A stretch of 64,000 bases of DNA from an uncultured Marinobacter sp. (GTDB lineage Bacteria; Pseudomonadota; Gammaproteobacteria; Pseudomonadales; Oleiphilaceae), in assembly GCF_946886895.1 (NCBI RefSeq), contig NZ_CAMPJO010000001.1, forward strand, positions 372,001 through 436,000, in the 5' to 3' direction. The notes beneath the pieces are model-generated. The model saw only the letters and a program-made list of their open reading frames with translations. It had not been told where the DNA came from and searched no databases. Positions 52,880-61,991 of this stretch are shown here, piece after piece. Position 1 is the first letter of the stretch. Each line of letters begins with the position of its first letter. Made by a program: the position numbers and the translations under genes.

Positions 52880-53116
52880 ATGTCCAGAGTTTGTCAGGTT
52901 ACCGGTAAGCGTCCGGTATCCGGTAACAACGTTTCCCACGCGATGAACCACACTCGTCGTCGTTTTCTGCCGAATCTGCAGAACCATCGTTTCTGGGTTG
53001 AGTCCGAGAAGCGTTTCGTGAAGCTGCGCGTATCCACCAAGGGCATGCGCATCATCGACAAAAAAGGCATTGACGCTGTGCTGGCCGACGTTCGTGCCCG
53101 CGGCGAGAAAATTTAA
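52880..53116 (+). CDS. rpmB: 50S ribosomal protein L28
   Basis: A 78-residue basic protein with the L28 start [20 protein letters not shown] and the core [14 protein letters not shown]. It binds 23S rRNA near the E site. The ATG at 52880 is preceded by GGAGG. It is followed after 11 bases by rpmG. Confidence 0.96.
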   Translation: MSRVCQVTGKRPVSGNNVSHAMNHTRRRFLPNLQNHRFWVESEKRFVKLRVSTKGMRIIDKKGIDAVLADVRARGEKI

Positions 53117-53127
53117 GGAGCCGCATC

Positions 53128-53283
53128 ATGCGCGAGAAAATCAAGCTGGTATCATCAGCAGGCACTGGTCACTTCTATACGACCAAGAAGAACAAGCGTA
53201 ACACGCCGGAAAAAATCGAGATCAAAAAGTACGATCCGGTTGTCCGCAAGCACGTTGCGTACAAGGAAGCCAAGATCAAGTAA
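53128..53283 (+). CDS. rpmG: 50S ribosomal protein L33
   Basis: A 51-residue lysine-rich protein ([19 protein letters not shown] start, [10 protein letters not shown] end). It lacks the four zinc-binding Cys residues, so it is the C-minus form that needs no zinc. It follows rpmB by 11 bases with AAGGAG before its ATG, and a strong terminator follows. It falls below common ORF-length cut-offs. Confidence 0.96.
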   Translation: MREKIKLVSSAGTGHFYTTKKNKRNTPEKIEIKKYDPVVRKHVAYKEAKIK

Positions 53284-53302
53284 TACCTGATCCGGCATCC
53301 AC

Positions 53303-53334
53303 AAAAAAGCCCGGCCAATGCGCCGGGCTTTTTT
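53303..53334. terminator. Bidirectional terminator after rpmG
   Basis: AAAAAAGCCCGGC (53303-53315) and GCCGGGCTTTTTT (53322-53334): a 7-bp GC stem, 6-base loop, A-run and T-run. It can end rpmBG and the convergent phosphoesterase gene. Confidence 0.92.
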
Positions 53335-53351
53335 GTGTCTGTCAGTCAGCC

Positions 53352-54212
53352 TCAGAAGGTTTCCAGGTAGCCCTCGGGTAACGCCACATCCATGGCAATG
53401 GGCAAATGATCGGACATCGGATAGCTCACCACTTCCGAGCGCCGGATTTCCAGCGATGGGCTCACCAGAATATGATCCAGCGCCTTTTCCGGACGCCAGC
53501 TTGGAAAACTGTGGGCGGTGTCCGGCAGCGGCACCAGATCGGTCTCTTTCAGCGGCGTCTGGGTCAGTAACTGTTCGGCGTGGGCGTTCATGTCCCCCAT
53601 CAGTACCACATGCCGGTAATCGGCAATCAGCTCGCGGATATAGCCCAACTGCCGCTGCTGGGCGGCCTTGCTCAGGGACAGATGCATCAATACCAGTACC
53701 AGGGGATCATGCTCGGTGCCGTAGCGGGCGATAATGGCACCACGGCCCGGTATCAAGCCCGGCAGTTTGTGTTCGGTCACGTCCAGCGGCCGGTACCGGC
53801 TCAGCAGACCGTTACTGTGCTGGGCAATCTGCCCGAGATTTCTGTTCAGTTGCTGATACCAGTAGGGAATACCAGCGGCCTCGGCCAGATACTGCACCTG
53901 GTTGATGTAACCACTGCGCAGGCTGCCCCCATCGCATTCCTGCAGGGCCACCACGTCGTAATTGCGCAACAGCGTGGCAATACGGTCCAGGTTCTCGATC
54001 CGGCTCCGGTGGGGCAGCAGGTGCTGCCAGCTCCGGGTCAGGTAGTGACGGTAGGACGAGGTGTTGATACCCACCTGGATATTAAAGGTCAGCAGGCGGA
54101 TATGCCGCCGGGGTTCAAAATCGGGCACATGATCAGTGCCCGAGCAGGCGCCCCGCCGACCAATGGCGGGGCTGAACATTCCGTTCAGCTGTTTGCGCAG
54201 GCGTTTATACAT
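53352..54212 (-). CDS. Endonuclease/exonuclease/phosphatase family protein
   Basis: A 286-residue EEP-superfamily enzyme, related to metal-dependent nucleases and lipid phosphatases. Seen: LLTFNIQVG, VVALQECDGGSLR (metal Glu), VLVLMHLSLSKAAQQRQL, LMGDMNAH and MSDHLPIAMD (Asp-His dyad). Whether it cuts nucleic acid or another phosphodiester cannot be told. No signal peptide is obvious. Confidence 0.85.
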   Translation of the reverse strand: MYKRLRKQLNGMFSPAIGRRGACSGTDHVPDFEPRRHIRLLTFNIQVGINTSSYRHYLTRSWQHLLPHRSRIENLDRIATLLRNYDVVALQECDGGSLRSGYINQVQYLAEAAGIPYWYQQLNRNLGQIAQHSNGLLSRYRPLDVTEHKLPGLIPGRGAIIARYGTEHDPLVLVLMHLSLSKAAQQRQLGYIRELIADYRHVVLMGDMNAHAEQLLTQTPLKETDLVPLPDTAHSFPSWRPEKALDHILVSPSLEIRRSEVVSYPMSDHLPIAMDVALPEGYLETF

Positions 54213-54280
54213 TACCGGGCAGCCTCACCCTCTCGACCATTGCCAGTGCACATCCGGAATCCACACGTATCGGGCCAACC

Positions 54281-54916
54281 TTACTCCGCCGCGTTATGTT
54301 CCCGGGCGACCAGAAAGTCCACCACCTCCAGCATCTGCTCGTGACTGCCCGCCAGGGACGCGCTCACCAGATACTTGCCATTCACCAGCATAGTCGGTGT
54401 TCCAGTGACCCGCGCACCCCGGATCTTGGCCTGGGCCTGCTGCAGGCGCGCATTTACGCCAAAACTCTTGTAATTGTTCAGGAAAGCCTCGCGATCCACA
54501 CCATAACCGGCGACAAAGTCCGCCAGGGATTCGCCGTCGTTCAACGGCCGGCGCTCGCCTGCCAGGGCCTCATAGAGGGCATCGTGAACCTTGTCCAGCT
54601 CACCCATGGCCTGCAGGGCGTAGAACGCCCGGGCGTGTGGCTCCCAGGACTTTCCCAGCGCCGCCGGAATCTCGACGAACTCCACATACTTCGGTGCCTC
54701 AGCCGCCCAGCTTTCTACCAGCGGCTTGAAGCTGTAGCAGTGCGGGCAGCCGTACCAGAACACTTCCGCCACCTCGATCTTGTCACCGGTATCGGTCCGC
54801 ACCGGGGTATCGAGCTTTTTGTAGTGGGTGCCTTCCTGCCAGTCGGCCGCGCTGGCCTGGCCAGCCAGGGCCAGCACGGACAGGGCAAGGATCAGGGTTC
54901 TGAAGGTTTGAAACAT
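54281..54916 (-). CDS. dsbA: Thiol:disulfide interchange protein DsbA
   Basis: A 211-residue periplasmic oxidase with a signal peptide cut after ASA, the active site CPHC in FWYGCPHCYSF and the cis-Pro loop VTGTPTML. It puts disulfides into exported proteins. It is downstream of cytochrome c4, as in pseudomonads. Confidence 0.94.
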   Translation of the reverse strand: MFQTFRTLILALSVLALAGQASAADWQEGTHYKKLDTPVRTDTGDKIEVAEVFWYGCPHCYSFKPLVESWAAEAPKYVEFVEIPAALGKSWEPHARAFYALQAMGELDKVHDALYEALAGERRPLNDGESLADFVAGYGVDREAFLNNYKSFGVNARLQQAQAKIRGARVTGTPTMLVNGKYLVSASLAGSHEQMLEVVDFLVAREHNAAE

Positions 54917-55013
54917 GGACTATCTCCGGTTGAGGAACACGTCGTCTGGAATGGATTATGACCCAGGGAACCTGAAAAGTTCCACAGGCCACTCATGACG
55001 AATCGGCAAGGCG

Positions 55014-55039
55014 CAAAAAACCCCGCGCGCGGCGGGGTC
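55014..55039 (-). terminator. Terminator downstream of the cytochrome c4 gene
   Basis: On the minus strand a GACCCCGCC/GGCGCGGGGTT-type GC hairpin ends in a T6 run (55015-55020 on the plus strand read as A). It separates cytochrome c4 from dsbA, so dsbA probably has its own promoter or depends on read-through. Confidence 0.75.
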
Positions 55040-55065
55040 TTCAGCATTGCCCGGCAATGGCCTGA

Positions 55066-55674
55066 TCAGTGCAGGCCAGACACGTAGTTGGCAACGGCTT
55101 CAATTTCCGTGTCCGTCAGCTTTGCCGCCACATCCATCATGATGGCCGCGCGGGCGCCGGTGGCTCGATCACCATCACGGTAGGCTTTCAGTTGCTTGAT
55201 CACGTACTCGGCATTCTGGCCACCCAGGCGCGGATAGCCAGCGGGTTCATTGCCCTTGCCCTGGGGATTGTGACAGCCCGCACAGGCCGGCACGCCAGAG
55301 GCCATGTTGCCACCGCGGTACAGCGCAGCGCCCTGCTCAATAATCTCTGGATCGGCCTGGTTGACAATCATCTCCTGACTGTCGAAATACGCGGCCAGGT
55401 CGCGCAACTCCTGCTTGGACTTGCCGTTCAGCAGCCCGGTCATCTCCGCGACAACCCGGTCGCCGGACTGGATGGCAAGCAGTTGATCGTAAAGATACTG
55501 CTCACCCAGCCCGGACAGCTTGGGGTAAGCGCCCATAATCGGCTTCTGGCCACCCTGGCCGTGACACCCCGCACACACCGCTGCGTTCTGTTCGCCTGCC
55601 TGAGGATCTCCCGCCCCGTGCGCCATCGCTGTGAGGCCAACACCGAGAACAACTCCCGCGATCAGTTTTTTCAT
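55066..55674 (-). CDS. Dihaem cytochrome c4
   Basis: A 202-residue periplasmic protein with a signal peptide (MKKLIAGVVLGVGLTAMAHG) and two haem sites, both CAGCH (about residues 34 and 135), in duplicated domains. Candidate axial Met residues follow each. It probably passes electrons to terminal oxidases such as cbb3 type. A TATAAT box lies about 125 bases upstream. Confidence 0.92.
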   Translation of the reverse strand: MKKLIAGVVLGVGLTAMAHGAGDPQAGEQNAAVCAGCHGQGGQKPIMGAYPKLSGLGEQYLYDQLLAIQSGDRVVAEMTGLLNGKSKQELRDLAAYFDSQEMIVNQADPEIIEQGAALYRGGNMASGVPACAGCHNPQGKGNEPAGYPRLGGQNAEYVIKQLKAYRDGDRATGARAAIMMDVAAKLTDTEIEAVANYVSGLH

Positions 55675-55848
55675 GCTCGCTCCGCTTCTCTCATCTTGAA
55701 GGTATTCTTTGTTATGCAGCCGGCAGGCACTGACCAGTCAGGCTCAAGACCGGGGCTGACAGCGGCCGCGCTCAGCGCGCCGCCCGGAATTGGTGTAGCA
55801 TTATACATTAATCCCTGACAACTGAAATCCAAAGGAAAGCCAACCGCC

Positions 55849-56472
55849 GTGGACCCTGACCTGACGCAAAAGAATCTCTCCTTCAACAGCGCCCGCTTCC
55901 TGGTCAGCGCTTCCCGTCTGGACGAATGCCCTCCGGACCAGGGCGCGGAAGTCGCCTTCGCGGGCCGATCCAACGCCGGCAAGTCCAGCGCGCTCAACGC
56001 CATTACCGTTAACGGCAAGCTGGCCCGAACCAGTAAAACTCCCGGGCGTACCCGGCTGATCAATTTCTTTTCACTGAACCGCGAACAATGCCGGCTGGTC
56101 GACCTGCCCGGCTACGGTTACGCCAAAGTCTCCCGTGATCTGAAAGACGACTGGCAGCAGCACCTGGGCCATTACCTCAATGACCGACGTTGCCTGCGGG
56201 GCCTGGTGCTGGTGATGGACATTCGCCACCCGCTGACGGACTTTGACCAAATGATGGTGGAATGGTGCGAACATAACAAGCTTCCGCTGATGATCCTGGC
56301 CACCAAGGCCGACAAACTGAAGTTTGGTCAGGCCAAAACCGCGATGCTGGGGATTGCCAGAAACCTGGAGGCGTTTACCTGCGTGGAACACCTGATCATG
56401 TTCTCGGCCACCGCCAAGCGGGGCCTTGAGGAATGCCGGGAAGCGCTGACCGAGTGGCTGGAAGCAGACTAA
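55849..56472 (+). CDS. engB: Ribosome biogenesis GTPase EngB (YihA)
   Basis: A 207-residue GTPase. G1 is AGRSNAGKSSALNA, G3 is VDLPGYGYAKV, G4 is ATKADKL and G5 is FSATAKRG. It is needed for cell division and late 50S assembly. The start is GTG at 55849. Its last 4 bases overlap the convergent gntR, and it is divergent from cytochrome c4. Confidence 0.94.
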   Translation: MDPDLTQKNLSFNSARFLVSASRLDECPPDQGAEVAFAGRSNAGKSSALNAITVNGKLARTSKTPGRTRLINFFSLNREQCRLVDLPGYGYAKVSRDLKDDWQQHLGHYLNDRRCLRGLVLVMDIRHPLTDFDQMMVEWCEHNKLPLMILATKADKLKFGQAKTAMLGIARNLEAFTCVEHLIMFSATAKRGLEECREALTEWLEAD

Positions 56473-57464
56473 AGCGTACCGCCCGGCTCGATCCGGTAAC
56501 CCAGATCAATGCACCGCTCCCCCATGGCCGCCCCGGACAGCCGGGTAATCAGGGCCTGGGCAGCGCATTCGCCCACCTGCTCCCGGGGCGTGATCACACT
56601 GGCCAGGGTCGGCACCATAACCCGGCCGACATCGTGGCCATGAAAGCCGGCGATGGCCATCCGGCCAGGCACCGGGATCCCGCGCCGCTGGCATTCAAAA
56701 AAGGCGCCGATGGCAACGTCGTCGTTGGTGCAGAAAATGGCGTCGGTATCCGGCGCTTCCGCGAGGATGCGCGCCAGTAATGTGGCACCCACGCTGAAGG
56801 ATGAACGCTGTTCGCTGCGCAGCGTCACCGGCGTCAGCCCGTGCTCTTCCATGGCCCGGGTATAACCTTCCTGCCGCTGCAGTGTGCGGGCATCGAGCCG
56901 CACCGCCAGATACACCACACGGCGGCGGCCACGGCGAATCATTTCCCGCACCATGTCGTAGGCGGCACGCACGTTGTCAAACCCCACCGCCTGCTCAAAG
57001 GGCGGTGTGTGGGTGTCCATGATTTCCACTGTCGGCACGCCTGCGGTCCCCAGCATTCTCAGCGTACGCTCGGTATGCTGGCTCTCGGACATGATAACGC
57101 CGTCGACATTGTATGACAGCAACGACGCCAGGCTGCGCTCTTCCACCAGTTGGCTGTAGCCGTAGTGGGCCAGCATCAGGTGGTAGCCCGCCGGCTCGGT
57201 GACCGACTCGATACCCTTGATAACGTCGGCAAAGACCTGGTTGGTCAGCGACGGCAGCAACACCCCGATGGCGTGACTGGTGGACTTTGACAGCAGGTCC
57301 GGCGCCCGGTTGGGGATATAGCCCAGAGCTTCCGCTTCGGCAAAAATTCGCGCTCGCATGGGCTCGGAGACATTATCGCCACCCCGAAGGCACCGGCTCA
57401 CGGTCATTTTCGTGGCACCGACGCGATCGGCGATATCCTGCAATGTGGGGCGTTTTTTCTTCAC
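56469..57464 (-). CDS. gntR: LacI-family gluconate-type repressor GntR
   Basis: A 331-residue regulator with a LacI helix-turn-helix (TLQDIADRVGATKMTVSRCL, about residues 7-30) and a periplasmic-binding-fold effector domain. The sequence matches GntR, which releases its operator on binding gluconate. The start is GTG at 57464. It lies downstream of gntK and the TRAP genes, and a perfect GntR-like operator precedes the TRAP operon. A weaker copy lies 6-21 bases upstream of its own start, suggesting autoregulation. Confidence 0.9.
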   Translation of the reverse strand: MKKKRPTLQDIADRVGATKMTVSRCLRGGDNVSEPMRARIFAEAEALGYIPNRAPDLLSKSTSHAIGVLLPSLTNQVFADVIKGIESVTEPAGYHLMLAHYGYSQLVEERSLASLLSYNVDGVIMSESQHTERTLRMLGTAGVPTVEIMDTHTPPFEQAVGFDNVRAAYDMVREMIRRGRRRVVYLAVRLDARTLQRQEGYTRAMEEHGLTPVTLRSEQRSSFSVGATLLARILAEAPDTDAIFCTNDDVAIGAFFECQRRGIPVPGRMAIAGFHGHDVGRVMVPTLASVITPREQVGECAAQALITRLSGAAMGERCIDLGYRIEPGGTL

Positions 57465-57469
57465 TATTC

Positions 57470-57485
57470 AATTTCCCGGTAACAA
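57470..57485. promoter_or_regulatory. Degenerate GntR operator upstream of gntR
   Basis: On the minus strand TTGTTACCGGGAAATT matches 12 of 16 positions of the palindrome at 61058-61073. It lies just before the gntR start. Confidence 0.5.
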
Positions 57486-57517
57486 TCAGGGCTCCATCAT
57501 ACGCGAGCACTCGCCAT

Positions 57518-58036
57518 TCAGCTTTCCCGCATCCGCCCCGGGGTTTCCAGGGTCCGGAGGCAGTGTTCGACGATCCGGTCCGGCTGTTCGGACACATCCG
57601 CCGTAATGGCGCTCTCCGCCGGTTCCGGGTCTTCCAGAGTGCGAAACTGGCTCTCAAGCATGGTGCGGCCGTTGAAATAGTGATCCTCGCGGCGGGCGTG
57701 CCGGGACCAGATGGTCTCCATATCACCCTTCAGGTAGACAAACTGCAGCAACGGATTGCCCGCCCGCAACCGATCACGGTAGACCCGCTTCAGGGCAGAG
57801 CAGGCCAGCACAAGCCCCTGAGACTCACCCCGGATCAATTCCGCCAGATCATCCAGCCAACCGCTGCGATCGGCATCGGTCAGCGGAATGCCGCTGGCCA
57901 TTTTGGCGACATTGGCCCGGCTGTGGAAGTCGTCGGCGTCAAAAAACGGCACCTCAAGACGTTCCGCCAGCAGGCTCCCGATCAGACTCTTGCCACAACC
58001 GGATACGCCCATCACGACGACTTTACAGGCACTCAT
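57518..58036 (-). CDS. gntK: Gluconokinase
   Basis: A 172-residue shikimate-kinase-like enzyme with Walker A VMGVSGCGKSLIGSLLA, the substrate region FFDADDFHSRANVAKMASG and LACSALKRVYRDRLR. It makes 6-phosphogluconate from gluconate and ATP. The ATG at 58036 is 1 base from the TRAP permease stop, so it is in the same operon. Confidence 0.93.
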   Translation of the reverse strand: MSACKVVVMGVSGCGKSLIGSLLAERLEVPFFDADDFHSRANVAKMASGIPLTDADRSGWLDDLAELIRGESQGLVLACSALKRVYRDRLRAGNPLLQFVYLKGDMETIWSRHARREDHYFNGRTMLESQFRTLEDPEPAESAITADVSEQPDRIVEHCLRTLETPGRMRES

Positions 58037-58037
58037 G

Positions 58038-59354
58038 TTATTGCCACCACAAGGCCAGTTGCGGGAACGCGACCAGCAGGCCAAGCGCGACAATCTGCAA
58101 GGCGATAAACGGCAGCAGCGACCGGAAAATCTCCCCCAGAGTGATATCCTTGGGCGTCACTGTCTTCAGGTAGAACGCCGCCGGACCAAAGGGCGGTGAC
58201 AGGAAGGACACCTGCATGTTCATGCAGAACACCACACCGAACCAGATCGGGCTGTAGCCAAGCTCGGTCACGATGGGCACAAAAATCGGCATGGTCAGCA
58301 ACGCCACCCCGACCCAGTCCAGGAACATCCCCAGAATCAGCAGGATCAGCATCATGAACAGGATAGTGGTCAGCCCGTCGCCACCGCTGACGGCAAAAAC
58401 CATCTCGCGAACGAATTCGATGCCGCCCATCAGGTTATACACACCCACCAGGGCAGTGGCGCCAATACCAATCCAGATGATCATGCCACACACCCGCAGG
58501 GTGCTGATGGTGGCCTTGTGCACCATGGACAGGGACAGTTCACCGCGAATCCAGGTACTGATGGCGATACCCAGCACACCCAGGGCCGAGGCCTCGGTAA
58601 CCGACGCCACTCCGCCGTAGATGCTGCCCAGCACCACCACCACCGAAAGAATCGGAAACAGCAGGGCCTTGAAGAAGTTCGGCGCGGGCGTACCTGGCTG
58701 GTCCTGGTCGGAGGGAATGGGGGCCATCTCCGGCTTCAGCCACACCCGGACCAGCACATAGCCCATGTAAAGCAGGGCCAGGATCAGCGCTGGCAGGAAC
58801 GCGCCCTTGAACAGATCCCCGATGGAAACGTTTGCGGTCAGGCCATAAATAATCAGCACAATGCTCGGGGGCAACATGGTGCCCAGCGCGCCACCGGCGC
58901 AGGTGGTGCCAATGGCCAGTTTGCGGTCGTAACCCAGGCGCAGCATCTGCGGCAGGGCCAGAATACCCAGTAATACGGTTTCGCCGCCGATCACACCCGA
59001 CATGGAGGCCAGGATCACCGCCACCACCAGGGTCTGCAGGGCAACACCGCCGCGCAGTTTCCGGCCAAAACGTGCCATGGCATCGAACAGGTCCCTAGCA
59101 ATCCCGGAATGATCCAGTAACGATGCCATCAACACGAACATCGGCACCGCCAGGAAAACGTAGTTGCCAATAAAGCTGTACAGGCGACTGCTGACAATGG
59201 GCAGGGCGTCCGGGCCAAACCAGCCCAGGGCAAACACCAGCGCCACAAGGCCGGTGGCGAAGGCCAGCTGCATACCGGTCAGCAGCAGCACAATCAGCAT
59301 CAGTAGCATCAGCAGGCTGCCGTAGCCGATTCCGAGGGAAGCCAGTTCAAACAT
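58038..59354 (-). CDS. TRAP transporter large permease (DctM family)
   Basis: A 438-residue protein with about 11-12 membrane segments that form the sodium-driven transport domain. PMFVLMASLLDHSGIARDL and SVTEASALGVLG are family hallmarks. It is the large partner of the adjacent DctQ protein, which it overlaps by 8 bases. The neighbourhood (gntK, gntR) suggests gluconate or a related sugar acid as substrate; this is inference. Confidence 0.92.
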   Translation of the reverse strand: MFELASLGIGYGSLLMLLMLIVLLLTGMQLAFATGLVALVFALGWFGPDALPIVSSRLYSFIGNYVFLAVPMFVLMASLLDHSGIARDLFDAMARFGRKLRGGVALQTLVVAVILASMSGVIGGETVLLGILALPQMLRLGYDRKLAIGTTCAGGALGTMLPPSIVLIIYGLTANVSIGDLFKGAFLPALILALLYMGYVLVRVWLKPEMAPIPSDQDQPGTPAPNFFKALLFPILSVVVVLGSIYGGVASVTEASALGVLGIAISTWIRGELSLSMVHKATISTLRVCGMIIWIGIGATALVGVYNLMGGIEFVREMVFAVSGGDGLTTILFMMLILLILGMFLDWVGVALLTMPIFVPIVTELGYSPIWFGVVFCMNMQVSFLSPPFGPAAFYLKTVTPKDITLGEIFRSLLPFIALQIVALGLLVAFPQLALWWQ

Positions 59355-59949
59355 CGTTGTTCTCCCTCGTCGTCGCCAGACCTCGCAGGTCACGGACCAG
59401 GTGCAGCACAAACTGAATGGTCATGATGACGATCGCCACCAGGATGATGACTTTCAGAAAGGCGGGAAACGGCGGGTTCCACGCCGACCCGGACGTCTCC
59501 AGCCGCCAGGCACCCCAGGGCGCGCGGACACCGCCCTTGGCCATGAACCAACTGGCGTAAAGCATCATGGTGCAGAACGCCAGCCCGAACAGATGGTGAA
59601 CCACCCGCAGCCAGCGCTGGACCCTGGGGGACACGGCATCGTATATCAGCACAATGCGCACGTGCCGGTCGGTGGCCAGGGCGTAAAGCCCACCCAGCAC
59701 AAACAGGGTCGCGCCGGCGAAGGTCACCGTTTCGTGCACCCAGAGCGTGGGCGAATTGAAGACGTATCGCTGTACGATTTCGTAGAACGACACCAGAACA
59801 ATCACCGCGAACACCAGGCTCAGCTTCTTGCCGAGCCAGACGATGGCCCGGTCGAGACGAGTGAAACCGACATCCTCGTCGGATTCAGGCAGCAGATCAT
59901 AACGGTCCGGATTCTGCTCCGGCCCGGAGGAAACGTTTGCAGCAGGCAT
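59347..59949 (-). CDS. TRAP transporter small permease (DctQ family)
   Basis: A 200-residue protein with four membrane segments (for example LSLVFAVIVLVSFYEIVQRY and VIILVAIVIMTIQFVLHLV), as usual for DctQ. WVHETVTFAGATLFVLGGLY fits the family core. It pairs with DctM. It begins with ATG at 59949, 64 bases after the solute-binding gene. Confidence 0.9.
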   Translation of the reverse strand: MPAANVSSGPEQNPDRYDLLPESDEDVGFTRLDRAIVWLGKKLSLVFAVIVLVSFYEIVQRYVFNSPTLWVHETVTFAGATLFVLGGLYALATDRHVRIVLIYDAVSPRVQRWLRVVHHLFGLAFCTMMLYASWFMAKGGVRAPWGAWRLETSGSAWNPPFPAFLKVIILVAIVIMTIQFVLHLVRDLRGLATTRENNDV

Positions 59950-60013
59950 AATGAACTCCGCGCACCGGGCAGGCAGGGCCTGCCCGGATACTGTTTACGG
60001 GGCGTCTTGCAGG

Positions 60014-61024
60014 TCAGAGCAGGCCCTGGGATTCCAGATAGCCGGTGACGGACTGATAGACCTTCTCGGCGTTCGGGGACTGCTCGGCATAGATCTTCCA
60101 CTGGTCCCGGGCGATGGTCCGGAACTTGCGGCGCTCTTCCGCCGACCAGTCGTGAACCGTGATGTCGGGGTTGGCCCGGGCTTTCTTGACGGCTTTTTTG
60201 TCAGCCATGGCCAGTTGGGTGCTGATATCCTGGGCAAAGTCACGGGCCGAGACGGTCATGATCGCCTGGATGTCCTCCGGGAGCTTTTCCCACTCCTCCA
60301 GGTTCATGGCGATTTCGATCAACGGCAGGGAATGGAAGCCCGGATACACCGGATGCGGGGCAATTTCGTGCAGGCCAGCTTCGTGGTTGGTGGAGAACAC
60401 GGTGTAGTCGGCGGCGTCGATCACGCCCTTGCTCAGGGCCGTGTATACCTCAGAACCCGGCAGGTTTACCGGGGCCGCGCCAGCGGCGGCAAACACCGAC
60501 TGCACCAGCCCTTCCGGTGCACGCATCTTGAGGCCTTTCAGATCCTCGACACCGTCCAGCGGCACCTTCGACACGAACGACTCGATGCCGGTACCACCAC
60601 CGCCAACAAACTTCACGCCGTACGGCGCGTAGAGTTCATTCATCAGCTCATAGCCGCCACCGTAATAGATGTAGTCGATGAGTTGGTCAGGACTGGACCA
60701 GGCACCCACGGTGTTACCAATGAGGCCGAAAGCGGGGTCCTTGCCGGAAAAATAGCCGGTCACGGACACGTGACCATCCAGAACGCCCATTTTCATGGCG
60801 CCCAGGGTTTCGGTGTGGCTGACCACGCTGCCCACGGGCAGCAGATCAATGGCCACGCGGCCACCGGTCATTTCCTCTACACGATCGGCCCATTCCTGCT
60901 GGATCTCGAAATTCTTGACGCCGGTGGGGTCGGACGACTGGAACTTGAAGGTGTAGTCCGCCGCGAAGGCGTTGAACGCAAAAGTGGCTGACAGCAAGCC
61001 AGCGGCGAGTCTGGTCGGGAACAT
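60014..61024 (-). CDS. TRAP transporter solute-binding protein (DctP family)
   Basis: A 336-residue periplasmic protein with a signal peptide (MFPTRLAAGLLSATFAFNAF, cut near AFA). The DctP fold is shown by GLKMRAPEGLVQSVFAAAGA and ADYTVFSTNHEAGLHEI. The usual carboxylate-binding Arg is likely the one in KMRAP. It heads the operon binding protein, DctQ, DctM, gntK, gntR, downstream of the GntR operator. Confidence 0.92.
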   Translation of the reverse strand: MFPTRLAAGLLSATFAFNAFAADYTFKFQSSDPTGVKNFEIQQEWADRVEEMTGGRVAIDLLPVGSVVSHTETLGAMKMGVLDGHVSVTGYFSGKDPAFGLIGNTVGAWSSPDQLIDYIYYGGGYELMNELYAPYGVKFVGGGGTGIESFVSKVPLDGVEDLKGLKMRAPEGLVQSVFAAAGAAPVNLPGSEVYTALSKGVIDAADYTVFSTNHEAGLHEIAPHPVYPGFHSLPLIEIAMNLEEWEKLPEDIQAIMTVSARDFAQDISTQLAMADKKAVKKARANPDITVHDWSAEERRKFRTIARDQWKIYAEQSPNAEKVYQSVTGYLESQGLL

Positions 61025-61057
61025 AATCGGGTCTCCTGATTGTTGTTGTGCCGGCGA

Positions 61058-61073
61058 ATGTTACCGGTAACAT
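61058..61073. promoter_or_regulatory. GntR-type operator of the TRAP-gntK-gntR operon
   Basis: ATGTTACCGGTAACAT, a perfect 16-bp palindrome that matches the known E. coli GntR site. It lies just downstream of the -10 box, where a bound repressor blocks transcription. Confidence 0.85.
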
Positions 61074-61077
61074 ATTC

Positions 61078-61106
61078 AGCCTATCGAATTCGGAAACCAC
61101 TTACAA
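61078..61106 (-). promoter_or_regulatory. Promoter candidate of the TRAP-gntK-gntR operon
   Basis: On the minus strand, TTGTAA at 61106-61101, 17-base spacer, TAGGCT at 61083-61078. The -10 match is only 3 of 6, as expected for a regulated promoter. The operator follows 4 bases later. Confidence 0.5.
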
Positions 61107-61111
61107 GAGGC

Positions 61112-61144
61112 AAAAAAAACCGGCCTGCCAAAAAACAGACCGGT
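61112..61144 (-). terminator. Terminator downstream of the TetR gene
   Basis: On the minus strand ACCGGTCTG pairs with CAGGCCGGT (one G-T pair) around an 8-base loop, followed by a T8 run. It separates the TetR gene from the TRAP promoter, 129 bases beyond its stop codon. Confidence 0.75.
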
Positions 61145-61272
61145 GAAACGTCAGGGTTTGCGACGTGCTAAAACCTGAGAACTCGCTCAGGATGACGCAA
61201 GAAATGTCCGGATTTCCCACGTCATTCACTGTGACCGGAGTATTCGACTAAAGTTCCATGACCGGGTAATTT

Positions 61273-61929
61273 TTAATCAGATTCCGGCAGCGTGGGCCGG
61301 TAGTTTTCCCGCAGGGCCATGACCCGGGTCCGGTACGCCGGGGTCAGGTAGGGAATTTCCAGTGTCAGCACCTGGTAAATGCCCTGCTTCAGTTCGGTCA
61401 GGGACAGGCTCGCGCTCTCTTCCGCTGCATGGGCGGTTTTCAGGAACGCCATCCAGTTGGTGATTACCAGCCAGACATTCAGTGACATCGCCCGGCGGAG
61501 ACATTCTTCCTGAGGCGAGATAATACCGGCCTCCGCCAGCTTCTCGAAAATCCGGCTGATCGACGTCAGACAGCGATTGGTGAAGTCACGGTAGTCCCGC
61601 CGCAGGCGCAGGTCGCTGTCCAGAAGATACTCCAGATCCCGGTGGAAGAACCGGTAGCTCCAGAGGCCATCAAACACCGACTCCAGGTAGAACGTCATGT
61701 CGTCCAGGGTCATCGGGCGCTCTTCCGGAATATCCAGATAGAAATCCACCAGCTTTTCATATTCCAGGAAGATCTCGTAAATGATGTCTGACTTGTTGCG
61801 GAAGTGGTAATACAGGTTGCCCGGTGAGATCGCCAGGTGGGCCGCAATATGATTGGTGGTGACATTCCGCTCGCCGCGCTCGTTAAACAGCTCGAGGCTG
61901 GCAAGCAGTATCTTGTCTCTCGTTTTCAT
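61273..61929 (-). CDS. TetR-family transcriptional regulator
   Basis: A 218-residue regulator. The helix-turn-helix is at about residues 22-48 (VTTNHIAAHLAISPGNLYYH). The C-terminal ligand domain is helical; the ligand is unknown. It is divergent from an aldehyde dehydrogenase, and a palindrome lies in the shared gap, so it probably represses that gene and itself. In this group ligands are often acyl-CoAs or aldehydes. Confidence 0.87.
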   Translation of the reverse strand: MKTRDKILLASLELFNERGERNVTTNHIAAHLAISPGNLYYHFRNKSDIIYEIFLEYEKLVDFYLDIPEERPMTLDDMTFYLESVFDGLWSYRFFHRDLEYLLDSDLRLRRDYRDFTNRCLTSISRIFEKLAEAGIISPQEECLRRAMSLNVWLVITNWMAFLKTAHAAEESASLSLTELKQGIYQVLTLEIPYLTPAYRTRVMALRENYRPTLPESD

Positions 61930-61991
61930 ACGGTTATCGGCACGTGTCGTTGGAGGATCCGAGGATGGCCCGATGGGCCACCCACCCTGAC

